From positions 1-36,978 of the forward strand of contig NZ_RZMW01000014.1 of NCBI RefSeq assembly GCF_003992625.1: a stretch of 36,978 nucleotides of DNA. The letters run 5' to 3'. The notes below the pieces were generated by a model. The model saw only the letters and a list, made by a program, of their open reading frames with translations, did not search any database and was not told the origin of the DNA. Positions 1-8,189 of the stretch are shown piece after piece. The translations under genes were made by a program, and so were the position numbers. Each line of letters opens with the position of its first letter. Within the stretch, counting starts at the first letter, position 1. Source of the stretch: Pelagibacterium lentulum (GTDB taxonomy: Bacteria > Pseudomonadota > Alphaproteobacteria > Rhizobiales > Devosiaceae).

Positions 1-55
1 TGACGTGCTCCCCGACTTTGGACCACCCGGATTGGGAATTTCCGGGGATAAACGA

Positions 56-904
56 TCAGGGTGGGCCGGCTGCCCCTGATGCGTTCATAAGCGATATCGG
101 GGGTTTGTTCCCGATTGCGCTGTGCGGGCGGACTTCGTTGTAGTCTCTACGCCAATCCTCCATTTTCGAGCGGGCGTCGTCAAGGCTCATGAACCAGTGA
201 GCGTTCAGGCATTCGGCTCGGAACTTGCCATTGAACGACTCGATAAAGGCGTTGTCGGTTGGCTTTCCAGGGCGGGAGAAGTCGAGCACGACGTCCTTCT
301 GATACGCCCAGAGATCAAGGTCGCGGGAGATGAACTCCGAGCCTTGGTCGACCCGGATCGTCCTCGGATATCCTATTTCCCTGCAGACCTTTTCGAGTGT
401 CATAACCACATCCTCGCCCCTGTAGCTGAACCGAGGGTCCACGGCTGGTGCGTAGCGTGAGAAGGTGTCCACGATAGTCAGGATACGGATCTTGCGGCCG
501 GTGGCCAACTGGTCATGCACAAAGTCCATGGCCCACACTTGATTGGTGCTCGTGGCAGCCATCCGGTCATCACGCAGCTTTGCCCTAACCCGCCGCTTGG
601 GCGTCTTGTTGCGCAGCTGAAGCCCCATCTCTTTGTAAAGCCTGTAGATTCTCTTCGGGTTCACATCCCAGCCCTCCCGGCGCAACAGGATGTGAACCCG
701 ACGATAGCCATAGCGGACACGGGTCTCGCAAATCTCCTTGATCCGTAGCTGCAGATCAGCCTGCTCGCCGCGCCTGGACTTGTAGTGGTAGAGCGACCTG
801 TCGACTCTCAAGGCATCACAGGTCTTTCGGATCGAGACCTTCCAGGTCGCTCTGATCTCATCGACAAGCGAGCGCTTGCGAGCAGGCGTCAGAGCTTTTT
901 TGAC
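56..904 (-). CDS. IS3-family transposase OrfB (DDE integrase domain)
   Basis: About 282 aa in the -1 frame relative to OrfA. The frame has no good start of its own near the overlap, so it is probably made by programmed -1 frameshifting at the A6-G run (901-895); 904 marks the first codon before the slip. It has an HTH_21-type N-terminal part (RKTCDALRVDRSLYHYKSRR), then the rve/DDE integrase core: first Asp in WAMDFVHDQL, second in RVDQGSEFIS, and Glu in NAFIESFNGKFR, followed by the YNEVRPHSAIG tail typical of IS3 transposases. All three catalytic residues are present and no internal stop is seen, so the enzyme is probably functional. The open frame extends further upstream than 904 only as an out-of-frame shadow of orfA. 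Confidence 0.88.
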   Translation of the reverse strand, partial: VKKALTPARKRSLVDEIRATWKVSIRKTCDALRVDRSLYHYKSRRGEQADLQLRIKEICETRVRYGYRRVHILLRREGWDVNPKRIYRLYKEMGLQLRNKTPKRRVRAKLRDDRMAATSTNQVWAMDFVHDQLATGRKIRILTIVDTFSRYAPAVDPRFSYRGEDVVMTLEKVCREIGYPRTIRVDQGSEFISRDLDLWAYQKDVVLDFSRPGKPTDNAFIESFNGKFRAECLNAHWFMSLDDARSKMEDWRRDYNEVRPHSAIGNKPPISLMNASGAAGPP

Positions 905-1155
905 AGCACATCCTGAAGCATGGCCTTGTCCAGGCTCAGATCGGCGACGATCCGCTTGAGCTTGCCGTTCTCTTCCTCGAGCTGACGCAGCCGTTTCATC
1001 TCCGATGGCATCAGCCCCGCATACCGCTTGCGCCAGTTGTAAAACGTGGCTTCCGAAATGCCTGCCTTGCGACAGACTTCCCCGACCGCCGTGCCATCCT
1101 CGGCCTGCTTGAGCACGAAGGCGATTTGGGCCTCGGTAAACTTGGACTTCTTCAT
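889..1155 (-). CDS. IS3-family transposase OrfA (helix-turn-helix)
   Basis: An 88-aa protein beginning MKKSKFTEAQ, the usual start of IS407-group OrfA. It carries a helix-turn-helix (residues about 8-40, with GISEATFYNW) and then a leucine-zipper-like coiled coil (LRQLEEENGKLKRI) that normally mediates OrfA multimerisation. An in-frame upstream start at 1224 exists, but it would extend into the terminal repeat region, so 1155 is preferred. The frame ends in TGA at 889-891, just after the run of six A residues (901-896 on the minus strand). A -1 slip at A-AAA-AAG would join it to OrfB and give the full transposase. OrfA binds the terminal repeats; the catalytic domain is in OrfB. Confidence 0.88.
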   Translation of the reverse strand: MKKSKFTEAQIAFVLKQAEDGTAVGEVCRKAGISEATFYNWRKRYAGLMPSEMKRLRQLEEENGKLKRIVADLSLDKAMLQDVLSKKL

Positions 1156-1299
1156 GAGCATTCTCCATCTCCCGACCACGGGATCATAATTGGAAAATTC
1201 CAGTTCAGAATGGTCCAAATTCACGGCAGCAGGTCAAGGGTGGGCAATATTTCATTTAAAGTCTAGTTTCGACAGGCCTCAAACGATCATGGAACATGA

Positions 1300-4200
1300 A
1301 TGAAGCCTCTTTCGTCTAAATCGAGAAATTCAAAACTCGATACGAGATTCTCCTTTTCGGAAGTTTCATTTTCTGGTGCGCCCGGAGGCTGGAAGTCCGT
1401 GCTCACGCCGGCAATCGGCATTGCCGATGGGGAGCATTATCTCGTCCGGCTTTTCCGCAAGACCGGCACTGACGTTGACGTCGATCTCCTGAACCTCATC
1501 CACCGTGGGGTGCGACGTGTTCATCGCGTTCTGTCATCAAGAGAAGCCAGGGAGGTCCTTGTTGAAGTGACGGAGGTTGTCCAGGATGACGCCGAAATCG
1601 GCATCCTGATGCTCGACCCAGGCAGTCCAATCCACGGTACGACGCAACGCCGGCGAGCTCAGCAGGCACGGTTTCTTGTTGGAGCGGGTCGAGTCGTCTT
1701 CTGGCGCAACATCGCCCGTGTTGCGCGGGCCCTGGCGCTCTGCCACGATGCCGGCATCGTCCATGGCGGTGTCAGTACCTACAGCATTTTTTCGCACGGC
1801 GATGGCCGAGAGGATTACCGGCTCGGCGGATACGAGGCCTGCATCAACATCGCCGAGGCAGATCTAGCCGTGCCCGAAGTGCTCATGCCTTTGACAACCG
1901 CCATTTCCTTCCGACAGGACTGGGTCGAATTGGGGCGTACTGCCTCCGACATTCTCGGTATTGCAACTGACCGACCGCCAGCCTTGCTCGCGATCGAAAC
2001 GCGCTTACTCGATCGGCTGAACAATCCACCCAATTATCAGCTCTTCGACGGAAAGATCGTCATTGAGGAAATCGAAGAGGTCATTGCTGAACTAGGAAAG
2101 GCTGGCTCGAGCGCCGATGGTGAGCTTGTGCTTTACCCGTCCAGAAGAGCCCGTCAGAGCGATCTGGCTACCCTGACATCGGGCGCTATACCTGCCAGTG
2201 ACATTGATGGAGTAATCCGTTTTGTCGAGAGCGACCTCCGGGGGCCAAATACAAGAATCGTCATCTCCGATCAGCGGACAGCACGCATCGTTACTGATCT
2301 GGCATTTTACAATATCGAACTCGTTGACCAGAAGATCGGACAGATTCGCGATGCTCATAAGCGCCGACCACACGACTGGTCGGTTTACGACGCAAACGAG
2401 CTCGCCTATCGCATCCATCTTGTGCACGACCGCAACAGGGCCGATGACCGAGTCTTACGCTTGGGGCCTGGGGCCAAGTCCTGGTCAGAGTTAGCACACG
2501 CCCCCGCCGAAGTTGCGGCTGCCAATGATGATCCAGTTTGGTTCTCGCTGATATTGCTTGAAGCATTCAGCTTGTTGCGTGAACAGTACCGAATTTTTCC
2601 AGTCGATGTGCTGCCGGCAAGTGAGCGCAGCCGAGGTTCAGTTCTGCTCCGTCCAAGGGTCGACCCTCAACTAGATCATCGACGCGCCGCCGCAGGATTG
2701 AAACCGGCAGCGGAGGCGCTCAATCGTGAGCTGGCCAATGACGACGGAAAATCGAACTGGACTCTGTCGCGCACGGACGCACTCTCTGGTGACCGGGAAC
2801 GGTCTCCGCAACTTACCTTCGAGGACACCGAAATCGTTGACGGTCGGAAGGTCTATAACTTCACTAGCAGCGAGGTGGTGATGGCCGATTCCTCCCACTA
2901 CCTGCGCCCGCGGCGCGACAGCGGATTCGAGAACGCTGTCCGGCGCCGCCTAAACAATATCGTTTCAGCGCGCAGGAACCTCGAGCTCCTCAGATTACTC
3001 GACGATCCATCGCAAGTAGCAATTGATGAGGCATTACGAACGATCGCAGCGCCCGGGCCCATCCCGGATGGAATGGATGAGACCAAAGCTGCTGCGTGGA
3101 ATGCAATCGCGCATGGACAGTCTGTCAATGTCGTCGTCGGCCCTCCAGGGGTTGGGAAAACCTATCTGATCTCGAACCTAGTGAAGAGCATCCTCTCCTT
3201 GACATCCGATGCACGCATTCTGGTGGTGGCCCAAAACCACGACACACTTGTAAATATGGAGAACGAGCTCAACGCCACGCTTCGGGGCGAGAACACCATC
3301 GTGGTTCGGATTGAACGCACTCAAACCGAAGAAACCGACCGGATCGTGCGGAAGCAATCCTGTGATCTTCTGCAATCTGTGACCAAGCCTTTTGACAGCG
3401 AACTCGTTTCACACCAGGTCCAGCATATTCAGTGTGCGCTCAGGCCCGCCAACCCTAGCCAGCAGGCCATTGCCGAACGGGTTCACCGCGACACCGAGAC
3501 CCTTCTAGTGCGAGCCGCAGACATAACTCTCGCCACCACATCTTCATACGTCATCGAAGACATGATCGCTGATGGTGAACAGTTCGACTGGGTATTCGTC
3601 GAAGAGGCCGCGCGAGCTAACGGCGCCGAAATGATCGGCGCCCTTCTCCTCGGCAATCGACGGGTGATGATCGGCGACCACAACCAGCTTTCTCCATTCG
3701 ATCACGCGCAACGCCAAGAAATGTACGAGAGTGAGAGGGCCGCAGAGCTGCTCGGCAGCGCGCGAGCTAAGCTCGCCACGTTCACCGACTTGCCTGCGGA
3801 GGTGGATGAAGCGCTTCAGTTTCTTGAAAATATGCCCGATCTGGTCACCAACGTGCTTGCCATCGCCGCCAGACTGGAAGAGCCCTTCCGTACTATAGCG
3901 GAGCGGGAAGCAGATCGCGAAAAAGCCAGCGGTCAGACCAGTCGGTTCGTAAATATGCTCACTGAGCAAAGCCGAATGCATCCTTCAATTTGCGACGTCG
4001 TTTCAAACACATTTTACCAAGGTAAGCTATTCTCGTCTGACAGGGTCAAAAACCGCAGACCCGCGGTTAGGTCAGATGGTCTTGTGCCCAATGTCCCGAT
4101 TGTCGTTCTGAATCTGCCGCCCTTGAGCAAATTGGACCGCCCGCCGTTCGAGACGAGGCCCGGCAGATCGCTTCGCAATGAGACCGAAGCGCGTGTCATC

Positions 4201-4707
4201 ATGGAAGCCCTCAAGTGCTTGAAGCCCATCGTGGACACGGACGGACAACCTCCCACCTTGGCAATACTGTCGCCCTACAAGGCGCAAGTCGACCACTTGA
4301 AGGAATTACTATCGCGCCAGCGCAATGATCCGAGCGGGACTCTGTCAGGGTTTGTTAGTCCTAGAAGTGACGGCAATTTCGTTTTCACTAGCGACAGCTT
4401 TCAAGGAAGTGAGGCTGATGTCGTCCTTGCCAGTCTTGTCCGCAACAACGTGAGTGTCGGAACGCGCGCACTGGGTTTCATGCGCAATGCCCAACGCATG
4501 AACGTGCTGATGAGTCGGGCAAAGCACAAACTCGTCCTAGTCACCAGTCTTGAATTCATCATCGATGCGGCTCCGGATCATCTTGGCAGTGATCTAGGTT
4601 TTCTCAGAACAATGGTTGGGGAGCTGCGACGTAAAAACGGCGCTGCCGACCAAGGTTGTGGCACCCGGATTGTCGAACTCGATGCTGACGGTCTCGTGCA
4701 GACATGA
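1300..4707 (+). CDS. mkoA: Kinase-like domain/SF1 helicase fusion, Mokosh type I MkoA-like
   Basis: A protein of 1135 aa. Residues about 15-260 resemble a protein-kinase fold but look degenerate: the catalytic loop reads HGGVSTYSIF (155-164) instead of HxDxxxxN, LGGYE replaces DFG, and Arg stands where the ATP-binding Lys is expected (LVRLFRK). A middle region of unknown fold follows. Residues about 585-1110 form an SF1 Upf1-like (COG1112, AAA_11/AAA_12) helicase: Walker A GPPGVGKT (614-621), Walker B VFVEEAA (765-771), GDHNQL (792-797), EQSRMHP (889-895), SFQGSEADVV (from 1033) and NVLMSRAK (1068-1075). All ATPase and helicase motifs are present. Its stop overlaps the start of the PLD gene by 4 bp. 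A helicase with a kinase-like N-terminus plus a PLD nuclease is the composition described for type I Mokosh anti-phage defence. Inferred role: nucleic-acid sensing and remodelling of invader RNA or DNA. The family call rests on architecture and motifs only. The ATG at 1296 is out of frame; the ribosome-binding site before 1300 is weak. Confidence 0.72.
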   Translation: MKPLSSKSRNSKLDTRFSFSEVSFSGAPGGWKSVLTPAIGIADGEHYLVRLFRKTGTDVDVDLLNLIHRGVRRVHRVLSSREAREVLVEVTEVVQDDAEIGILMLDPGSPIHGTTQRRRAQQARFLVGAGRVVFWRNIARVARALALCHDAGIVHGGVSTYSIFSHGDGREDYRLGGYEACINIAEADLAVPEVLMPLTTAISFRQDWVELGRTASDILGIATDRPPALLAIETRLLDRLNNPPNYQLFDGKIVIEEIEEVIAELGKAGSSADGELVLYPSRRARQSDLATLTSGAIPASDIDGVIRFVESDLRGPNTRIVISDQRTARIVTDLAFYNIELVDQKIGQIRDAHKRRPHDWSVYDANELAYRIHLVHDRNRADDRVLRLGPGAKSWSELAHAPAEVAAANDDPVWFSLILLEAFSLLREQYRIFPVDVLPASERSRGSVLLRPRVDPQLDHRRAAAGLKPAAEALNRELANDDGKSNWTLSRTDALSGDRERSPQLTFEDTEIVDGRKVYNFTSSEVVMADSSHYLRPRRDSGFENAVRRRLNNIVSARRNLELLRLLDDPSQVAIDEALRTIAAPGPIPDGMDETKAAAWNAIAHGQSVNVVVGPPGVGKTYLISNLVKSILSLTSDARILVVAQNHDTLVNMENELNATLRGENTIVVRIERTQTEETDRIVRKQSCDLLQSVTKPFDSELVSHQVQHIQCALRPANPSQQAIAERVHRDTETLLVRAADITLATTSSYVIEDMIADGEQFDWVFVEEAARANGAEMIGALLLGNRRVMIGDHNQLSPFDHAQRQEMYESERAAELLGSARAKLATFTDLPAEVDEALQFLENMPDLVTNVLAIAARLEEPFRTIAEREADREKASGQTSRFVNMLTEQSRMHPSICDVVSNTFYQGKLFSSDRVKNRRPAVRSDGLVPNVPIVVLNLPPLSKLDRPPFETRPGRSLRNETEARVIMEALKCLKPIVDTDGQPPTLAILSPYKAQVDHLKELLSRQRNDPSGTLSGFVSPRSDGNFVFTSDSFQGSEADVVLASLVRNNVSVGTRALGFMRNAQRMNVLMSRAKHKLVLVTSLEFIIDAAPDHLGSDLGFLRTMVGELRRKNGAADQGCGTRIVELDADGLVQT

Positions 4708-6449
4708 AGATATTTATTCCTGCCTGGCATTACCGCGCGCGCGCTATTGTCCAGAAGACCTGGGGCTGGAGCCCAATTGAAGAGATGACTCTTCTTTCGA
4801 TGGACAGTGACCCAGGAACCATGGCGGAAATCGCGGCGCGCCTTTCGGTCCCCCTACAAGTGGCCCGCGCGACTGTGTCGCGGTTAATGCAGTTCGGCCT
4901 GATTGAGTTGCGGATTTCGCCGGAGCCGGCTTTTACCACCAGCGCGATCGGTCGCGATCTTATCCGTGCGGGCAAACCATTGCCGGAAAGGACATCGGAG
5001 CGAGAGATACACATAAGTGTGGTTTTGGAAAAAGTAGGCCACTCCCTCTTTCGTAGGAAAGAGGTCACCCTCGTTCCCGTCTATGGTTATGAGTTCGACG
5101 GCCGCGTCGTAAGTTTTCCGCCTGACGAGCTCCCCGAAACCGATGAAACCATGGTGCATCGAATTACGCAGTTCGTACCCCTCAGACCGGGCGAGTGGCT
5201 ACGCGGCATCCGGACAACGAGCTCCGTCATCGAGCGCAAGTTCTTAGAGATCGACTTGCAGGCTTACAGCGAAGGTAAGGTTCCTGATGGTGCGAGCGAG
5301 GATCTTCAGTCCGCACTCAACGAAACCCTTAGGACAACCCAACTGCCGCGAGCATCGCAGCAGGAAGCACAGAAATCCAGCTCGTTGAGAACCGTGTTTG
5401 GTACAGACCAGCTAGTCGTTGGATCGACCGAGCACATCGAGCGCTTTGAGCATATCGTCGGCAATGCGTGCAGCGATGTCTTCGTGCTCTCCACCTTTGT
5501 TGCAAGTCAAGACGACGAAAAAGGGCGAGTCCGTCGGGAACGCATTTACCGATCGCTGGAAGCAGCTTGCGCACGAGGAGTACAAGTTCATCTGTTTTTC
5601 GGAACGTCGATAGATAAGAAAAAGCATGGTCTAGCCATGCAGGAACTGATTGCCAGACTATCGGCCATTCGAGGTGGAACGGTATTCTTGCTAGCGCAAA
5701 GGGACAGCGTTGGGAGCCACGCAAAATTCGTGGTGGCCGACGACGGCCAAGGTGGCGCAGTTGCGCTTGTAGGATCATGCAACTGGTTATCTTCTCCTTT
5801 CGCAGCACTGGAGGTATCTGCCGAACTCCGCGAGCCCACCGCCGTCGCCGCGGCGATCGATCTACTGCGCGGTATCGTGGTGTCGCTTCCAACGGCGAGC
5901 CGATCAGTCGAGATACTTCAGTTCCTGGCGGCGGCGTTGCGACGCAACGGCAGGATGCGACCGGTCGAACTTGAGTCGATGGACCGGGCTACAGCCACCC
6001 TCACCATACTGCAGGCCCATGAGCACGAACAGCTTCTCCGAAATGCAGCACACAGAGCTGAGAAGCGATTTGTATGTATTACCAACAGAATGGGCGTAAC
6101 GGTCGTACCAGGTTTGTTGAACCCGGCAGAGGTGGCGGGTCGCCGGCTCGAGGACGTTCGCGTGTTCTATTCTCGCCGTTCCAAGGCCATCAAGCGTGGG
6201 CACATGACCGCTCACCGCAACCGTTTGGAAGGGGTGGTCGAAATCATTCCAGTGCTCGAGCCGCAGGTGCATGCGAAATTTCTAGCTTGGGACGATGATC
6301 ACGTAGTGGTCAGTACCCTTAACTGGGGCTCACAGTCCGGGGTAGAGACCAACCCACTGGATGAAGTGGGTTTCTACATACGGGCGCCCGGCATTGCCCA
6401 GGCTCTATTGACGCTGTTCGACGAAGCACTGAAGGCAGTGATCGAATAG
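4704..6449 (+). CDS. mkoB: Winged-helix/phospholipase D-family nuclease, Mokosh type I MkoB-like
   Basis: A protein of 581 aa whose ATG overlaps the helicase stop codon (ATGA), implying translational coupling. Residues about 25-70 form a winged helix (MAEIAARLSVPLQVARATVS). Residues about 230-580 hold two phospholipase-D units, each with an HxKxxxxD motif and a downstream Asn: HAKFVVADD (H339, K341, D346), then GSCNW; and HAKFLAWDD (H523, K525, D530), then STLNW. Both units keep the catalytic His and Lys, so a single active site formed from the pair, cutting phosphodiester bonds, is expected. In Mokosh systems the PLD protein is the presumed effector nuclease. It ends 2 bp before the stop codon of the convergent resolvase gene. 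Nuclease activity and target (RNA or DNA) are inferred. Confidence 0.74.
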   Translation: MKIFIPAWHYRARAIVQKTWGWSPIEEMTLLSMDSDPGTMAEIAARLSVPLQVARATVSRLMQFGLIELRISPEPAFTTSAIGRDLIRAGKPLPERTSEREIHISVVLEKVGHSLFRRKEVTLVPVYGYEFDGRVVSFPPDELPETDETMVHRITQFVPLRPGEWLRGIRTTSSVIERKFLEIDLQAYSEGKVPDGASEDLQSALNETLRTTQLPRASQQEAQKSSSLRTVFGTDQLVVGSTEHIERFEHIVGNACSDVFVLSTFVASQDDEKGRVRRERIYRSLEAACARGVQVHLFFGTSIDKKKHGLAMQELIARLSAIRGGTVFLLAQRDSVGSHAKFVVADDGQGGAVALVGSCNWLSSPFAALEVSAELREPTAVAAAIDLLRGIVVSLPTASRSVEILQFLAAALRRNGRMRPVELESMDRATATLTILQAHEHEQLLRNAAHRAEKRFVCITNRMGVTVVPGLLNPAEVAGRRLEDVRVFYSRRSKAIKRGHMTAHRNRLEGVVEIIPVLEPQVHAKFLAWDDDHVVVSTLNWGSQSGVETNPLDEVGFYIRAPGIAQALLTLFDEALKAVIE

Positions 6450-6451
6450 TG

Positions 6452-7018
6452 TCACTCTGAACCCCGCGACAGTGCATCATTCAACGTCGAACGTGAGATT
6501 CCGAATGATCTGGCAACGGCTGATTTGGTTGACCCGGCATCCAGGGCCGCCTTGATGGCCACAAGCATCTCATCATTGATACGCTTCGGTCGGCCGAGCT
6601 TGCGCCCTCGGCGGCGCGCGGCTGCCAAACCAGCGTTCACTCGCTCGCGGATCAGAGCGCGCTCGTATTGGGCCAAGGCACCAAAGAGCGCGAAAAGGAA
6701 TTCGCCGTGCACGCTCGTTGTGTCCATCTGCTCTGTAAGCGAGCGAAAACCAATGCCCCGCTCCTTCAGGTCTTCGATGATCTGAACCAAATGCGGCAAG
6801 GACCGGCCAAGCCGATCCAGCTTCCAGACGATCAGCACGTCCCCTGCCCTCAGATCCTCAAGGCACCTTTTCAGACCTGGTCGATCCGCCTTCGATCCCG
6901 AGAGACGATCTTCATGCAAATGGCGCTCATCCACCCCGGCAGCGATCAACGCATCGCGTTGAAGATCGACCGACTGTCGATCGTCACTTGTCGAAACGCG
7001 CATGTAGCCCACCAGCAT
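6452..7018 (-). CDS. Serine recombinase/resolvase, Tn3 type
   Basis: A protein of 188 aa from the ATG at 7018 (MLVGYMRVST); an alternative ATG is at 7003. The open frame upstream to 7222 looks non-coding. The N-terminal catalytic domain carries the nucleophile in the RVSTSDDRQS segment, the GCDE-like region VDERHLHEDRLSGSKADRPG and the arginine-rich LIVWKLDRLGRS and ALAQYERALIRER motifs. A C-terminal helix-turn-helix of the Hin type follows (KSAVARSFGISRSTLNDALS). The length is normal for a Tn3-family resolvase or DNA invertase. Such enzymes act on short palindromic subsites, and palindromes are present just upstream (see 7066-7148). Its 3' end abuts the PLD gene, which suggests that this is the edge of a transposon or a recombination module that carried the defence genes. 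No Tn3 transposase is present in the window. Confidence 0.9.
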   Translation of the reverse strand: MLVGYMRVSTSDDRQSVDLQRDALIAAGVDERHLHEDRLSGSKADRPGLKRCLEDLRAGDVLIVWKLDRLGRSLPHLVQIIEDLKERGIGFRSLTEQMDTTSVHGEFLFALFGALAQYERALIRERVNAGLAAARRRGRKLGRPKRINDEMLVAIKAALDAGSTKSAVARSFGISRSTLNDALSRGSE

Positions 7019-7065
7019 GACGAATAACCCCGAATCAACGACTTTTCGGACAATAGCATTTCCGT

Positions 7066-7148
7066 CAGGGTTTTTCGTACGGAAACGGCGTTGTTTCGAG
7101 CTCGAAAGGAGGGTGCGTCTCTGGATGACGGAAAACAAATGTTTTCCG
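7066..7148. promoter_or_regulatory. Candidate resolvase res site/operator with palindromic subsites
   Basis: Upstream of the resolvase start are two clean palindromes. TTTCGAGCTCGAAA is at 7094-7107. The arms CGGAAAACA and TGTTTTCCG, separated by AA, are at 7129-7148. A weaker dyad around TTTTCGTACGGAAA lies at about 7073-7086. Two or three dyads spaced over about 80 bp upstream of a resolvase gene is the usual layout of a res site, which doubles as the operator of the resolvase gene. The assignment is by position and symmetry only. Confidence 0.45.
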
Positions 7149-7254
7149 CCACCATCACGATGTAGAAAAGGGGTGGGATGCGGATAGTCCGCTTTTTCGC
7201 GAACGCCCGTTGGAGCAGACATCTAGCTGGCGCGAATATCAGCGAAAGACATCA

Positions 7255-7872
7255 TTACCTCTTTGTGACCATACGCTCGGCCAGTGCTTGGTCACCGTGT
7301 GCCTTCAGCCCCTCAACCGCTCCGTCGAAATCACGTTGATCCCGGTTTTGACTGAGCTTGGATTTTGCGATCGTGCGGGTCACCGAAATCCGGAACGCAA
7401 CAATCTTGGCGATCATGTCGAGCATGTAGTCGGCTGGTGCATCGGCCATTTTCCAGGCCTTGTCACCGTTCACCCGGCGTTCCTGGTCGCGGGTCAATAA
7501 ACCTATCGCAGCCCGCTTGCTGCGTTCGTCGTGCTGGAAAGTGATAATGCCATGAACATGCACCACCTGGTAATTCCAGGTCGGTACATGGCGATGATGT
7601 TCCAGCTTCGAGGGGTAGGTGTTGGGCGAAATGTAACCGTCAACCCCGCGAAAGATGGCCATAACCTCCTGACCATCCGCAACGGTGCGATGCATATCGT
7701 TAGCAACAGCAAAGTGGCCGATGAGGTCACCTCCCTTGTCGAACATGAGTGGTACATGGTTGGCGACCAGGCCCTCCGTAGTGTTTGCAACCACGCAAGC
7801 CAAGGGTGCGCCGGCAATGATCGACGCAATCTCGGCGGGATCAACTTCCTTGAAATGGTCGGGTATGTACAT
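7255..7872 (-). CDS. PaiB-family FMN-binding protein
   Basis: A protein of 205 aa. The ATG at 7872 is chosen because MYIPDHF is the usual N-terminus of PaiB-like proteins and a GGAG lies a few bases upstream; an upstream TTG at 7890 is less likely. The flavin-reductase-like split barrel shows typical segments: LACVVANTTEGLVANHVPLMF, GHFAVANDMHR, VMAIFRGVDGYISPNTYPSK, VPTWNYQVVHVHG and the C-terminal ISVTRTIAKSKLSQNRD. Bacillus PaiB is described as a negative regulator of protease synthesis and sporulation, but most proteobacterial members are uncharacterised FMN-binding proteins. Nothing links it to the neighbouring defence or copper genes, and it stands alone on the minus strand. Confidence 0.85.
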   Translation of the reverse strand: MYIPDHFKEVDPAEIASIIAGAPLACVVANTTEGLVANHVPLMFDKGGDLIGHFAVANDMHRTVADGQEVMAIFRGVDGYISPNTYPSKLEHHRHVPTWNYQVVHVHGIITFQHDERSKRAAIGLLTRDQERRVNGDKAWKMADAPADYMLDMIAKIVAFRISVTRTIAKSKLSQNRDQRDFDGAVEGLKAHGDQALAERMVTKR

Positions 7873-8189
7873 CAGTCGCTCCAGGGACAAAGTTTATGAG
7901 AAATAAAACCCAAATTACGCTCACCTACGACGCAGCATGTATTCTTTCCTTTTCTATGACAAGCCTCTGAAATATCTTGATTTCTCCTTTCTACGGCATA
8001 ACATCGTCTTCGATTCCCAGAATTTAGTGCTGGAAGATAGGCTAGAGTAGCAGAACGTTGCTCGTGCAGCATTACCCGAGTTGAGCAAGGGCGCGCTCTG
8101 CCCAAATTTCGTGAGCGCGCTGCCGATCTCAGTGTTTTGCCTCGGCGGCAAAGACTGGAGCACCGCAATCGTAAAAGATGGGGCCACTG
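7873..8189. other. Intergenic stretch without a supported gene
   Basis: Between the PaiB-like gene and the GH25 gene, only short frames with no recognisable domain or ribosome-binding site are present (the longest on the minus strand, 7954-8208, would overlap the GH25 gene). Local composition is more AT-rich at 7895-8050. It may hold the PaiB promoter, but no clear promoter boxes were identified. Confidence 0.5.

Larger units (their letters stand above)
1..1236 (-). mobile_element. IS3-family (IS407-group) insertion sequence
   Basis: A complete element of about 1236 bp starts at the first base of the window. Its imperfect terminal inverted repeats begin TGACGTGCTCCC at the left and, read inward on the other strand, TGACCTGCTGCC at the right end (1236). 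Both then share a TTTGGACCA block. It holds two overlapping minus-strand frames, orfA and orfB, joined by an A6-G slippery run at 895-901. The length, IR sequence and OrfA sequence fit the IS407 group. The target duplication cannot be tested because the left flank lies outside the window. The transposase frames and both ends look intact, so the element may still move. Confidence 0.9.

Noticed and set aside
5329-5892. A 187-codon minus-strand frame inside the PLD gene
   Set aside because: It is antisense to a gene with clear HxK motifs; Arg-rich product without a family.
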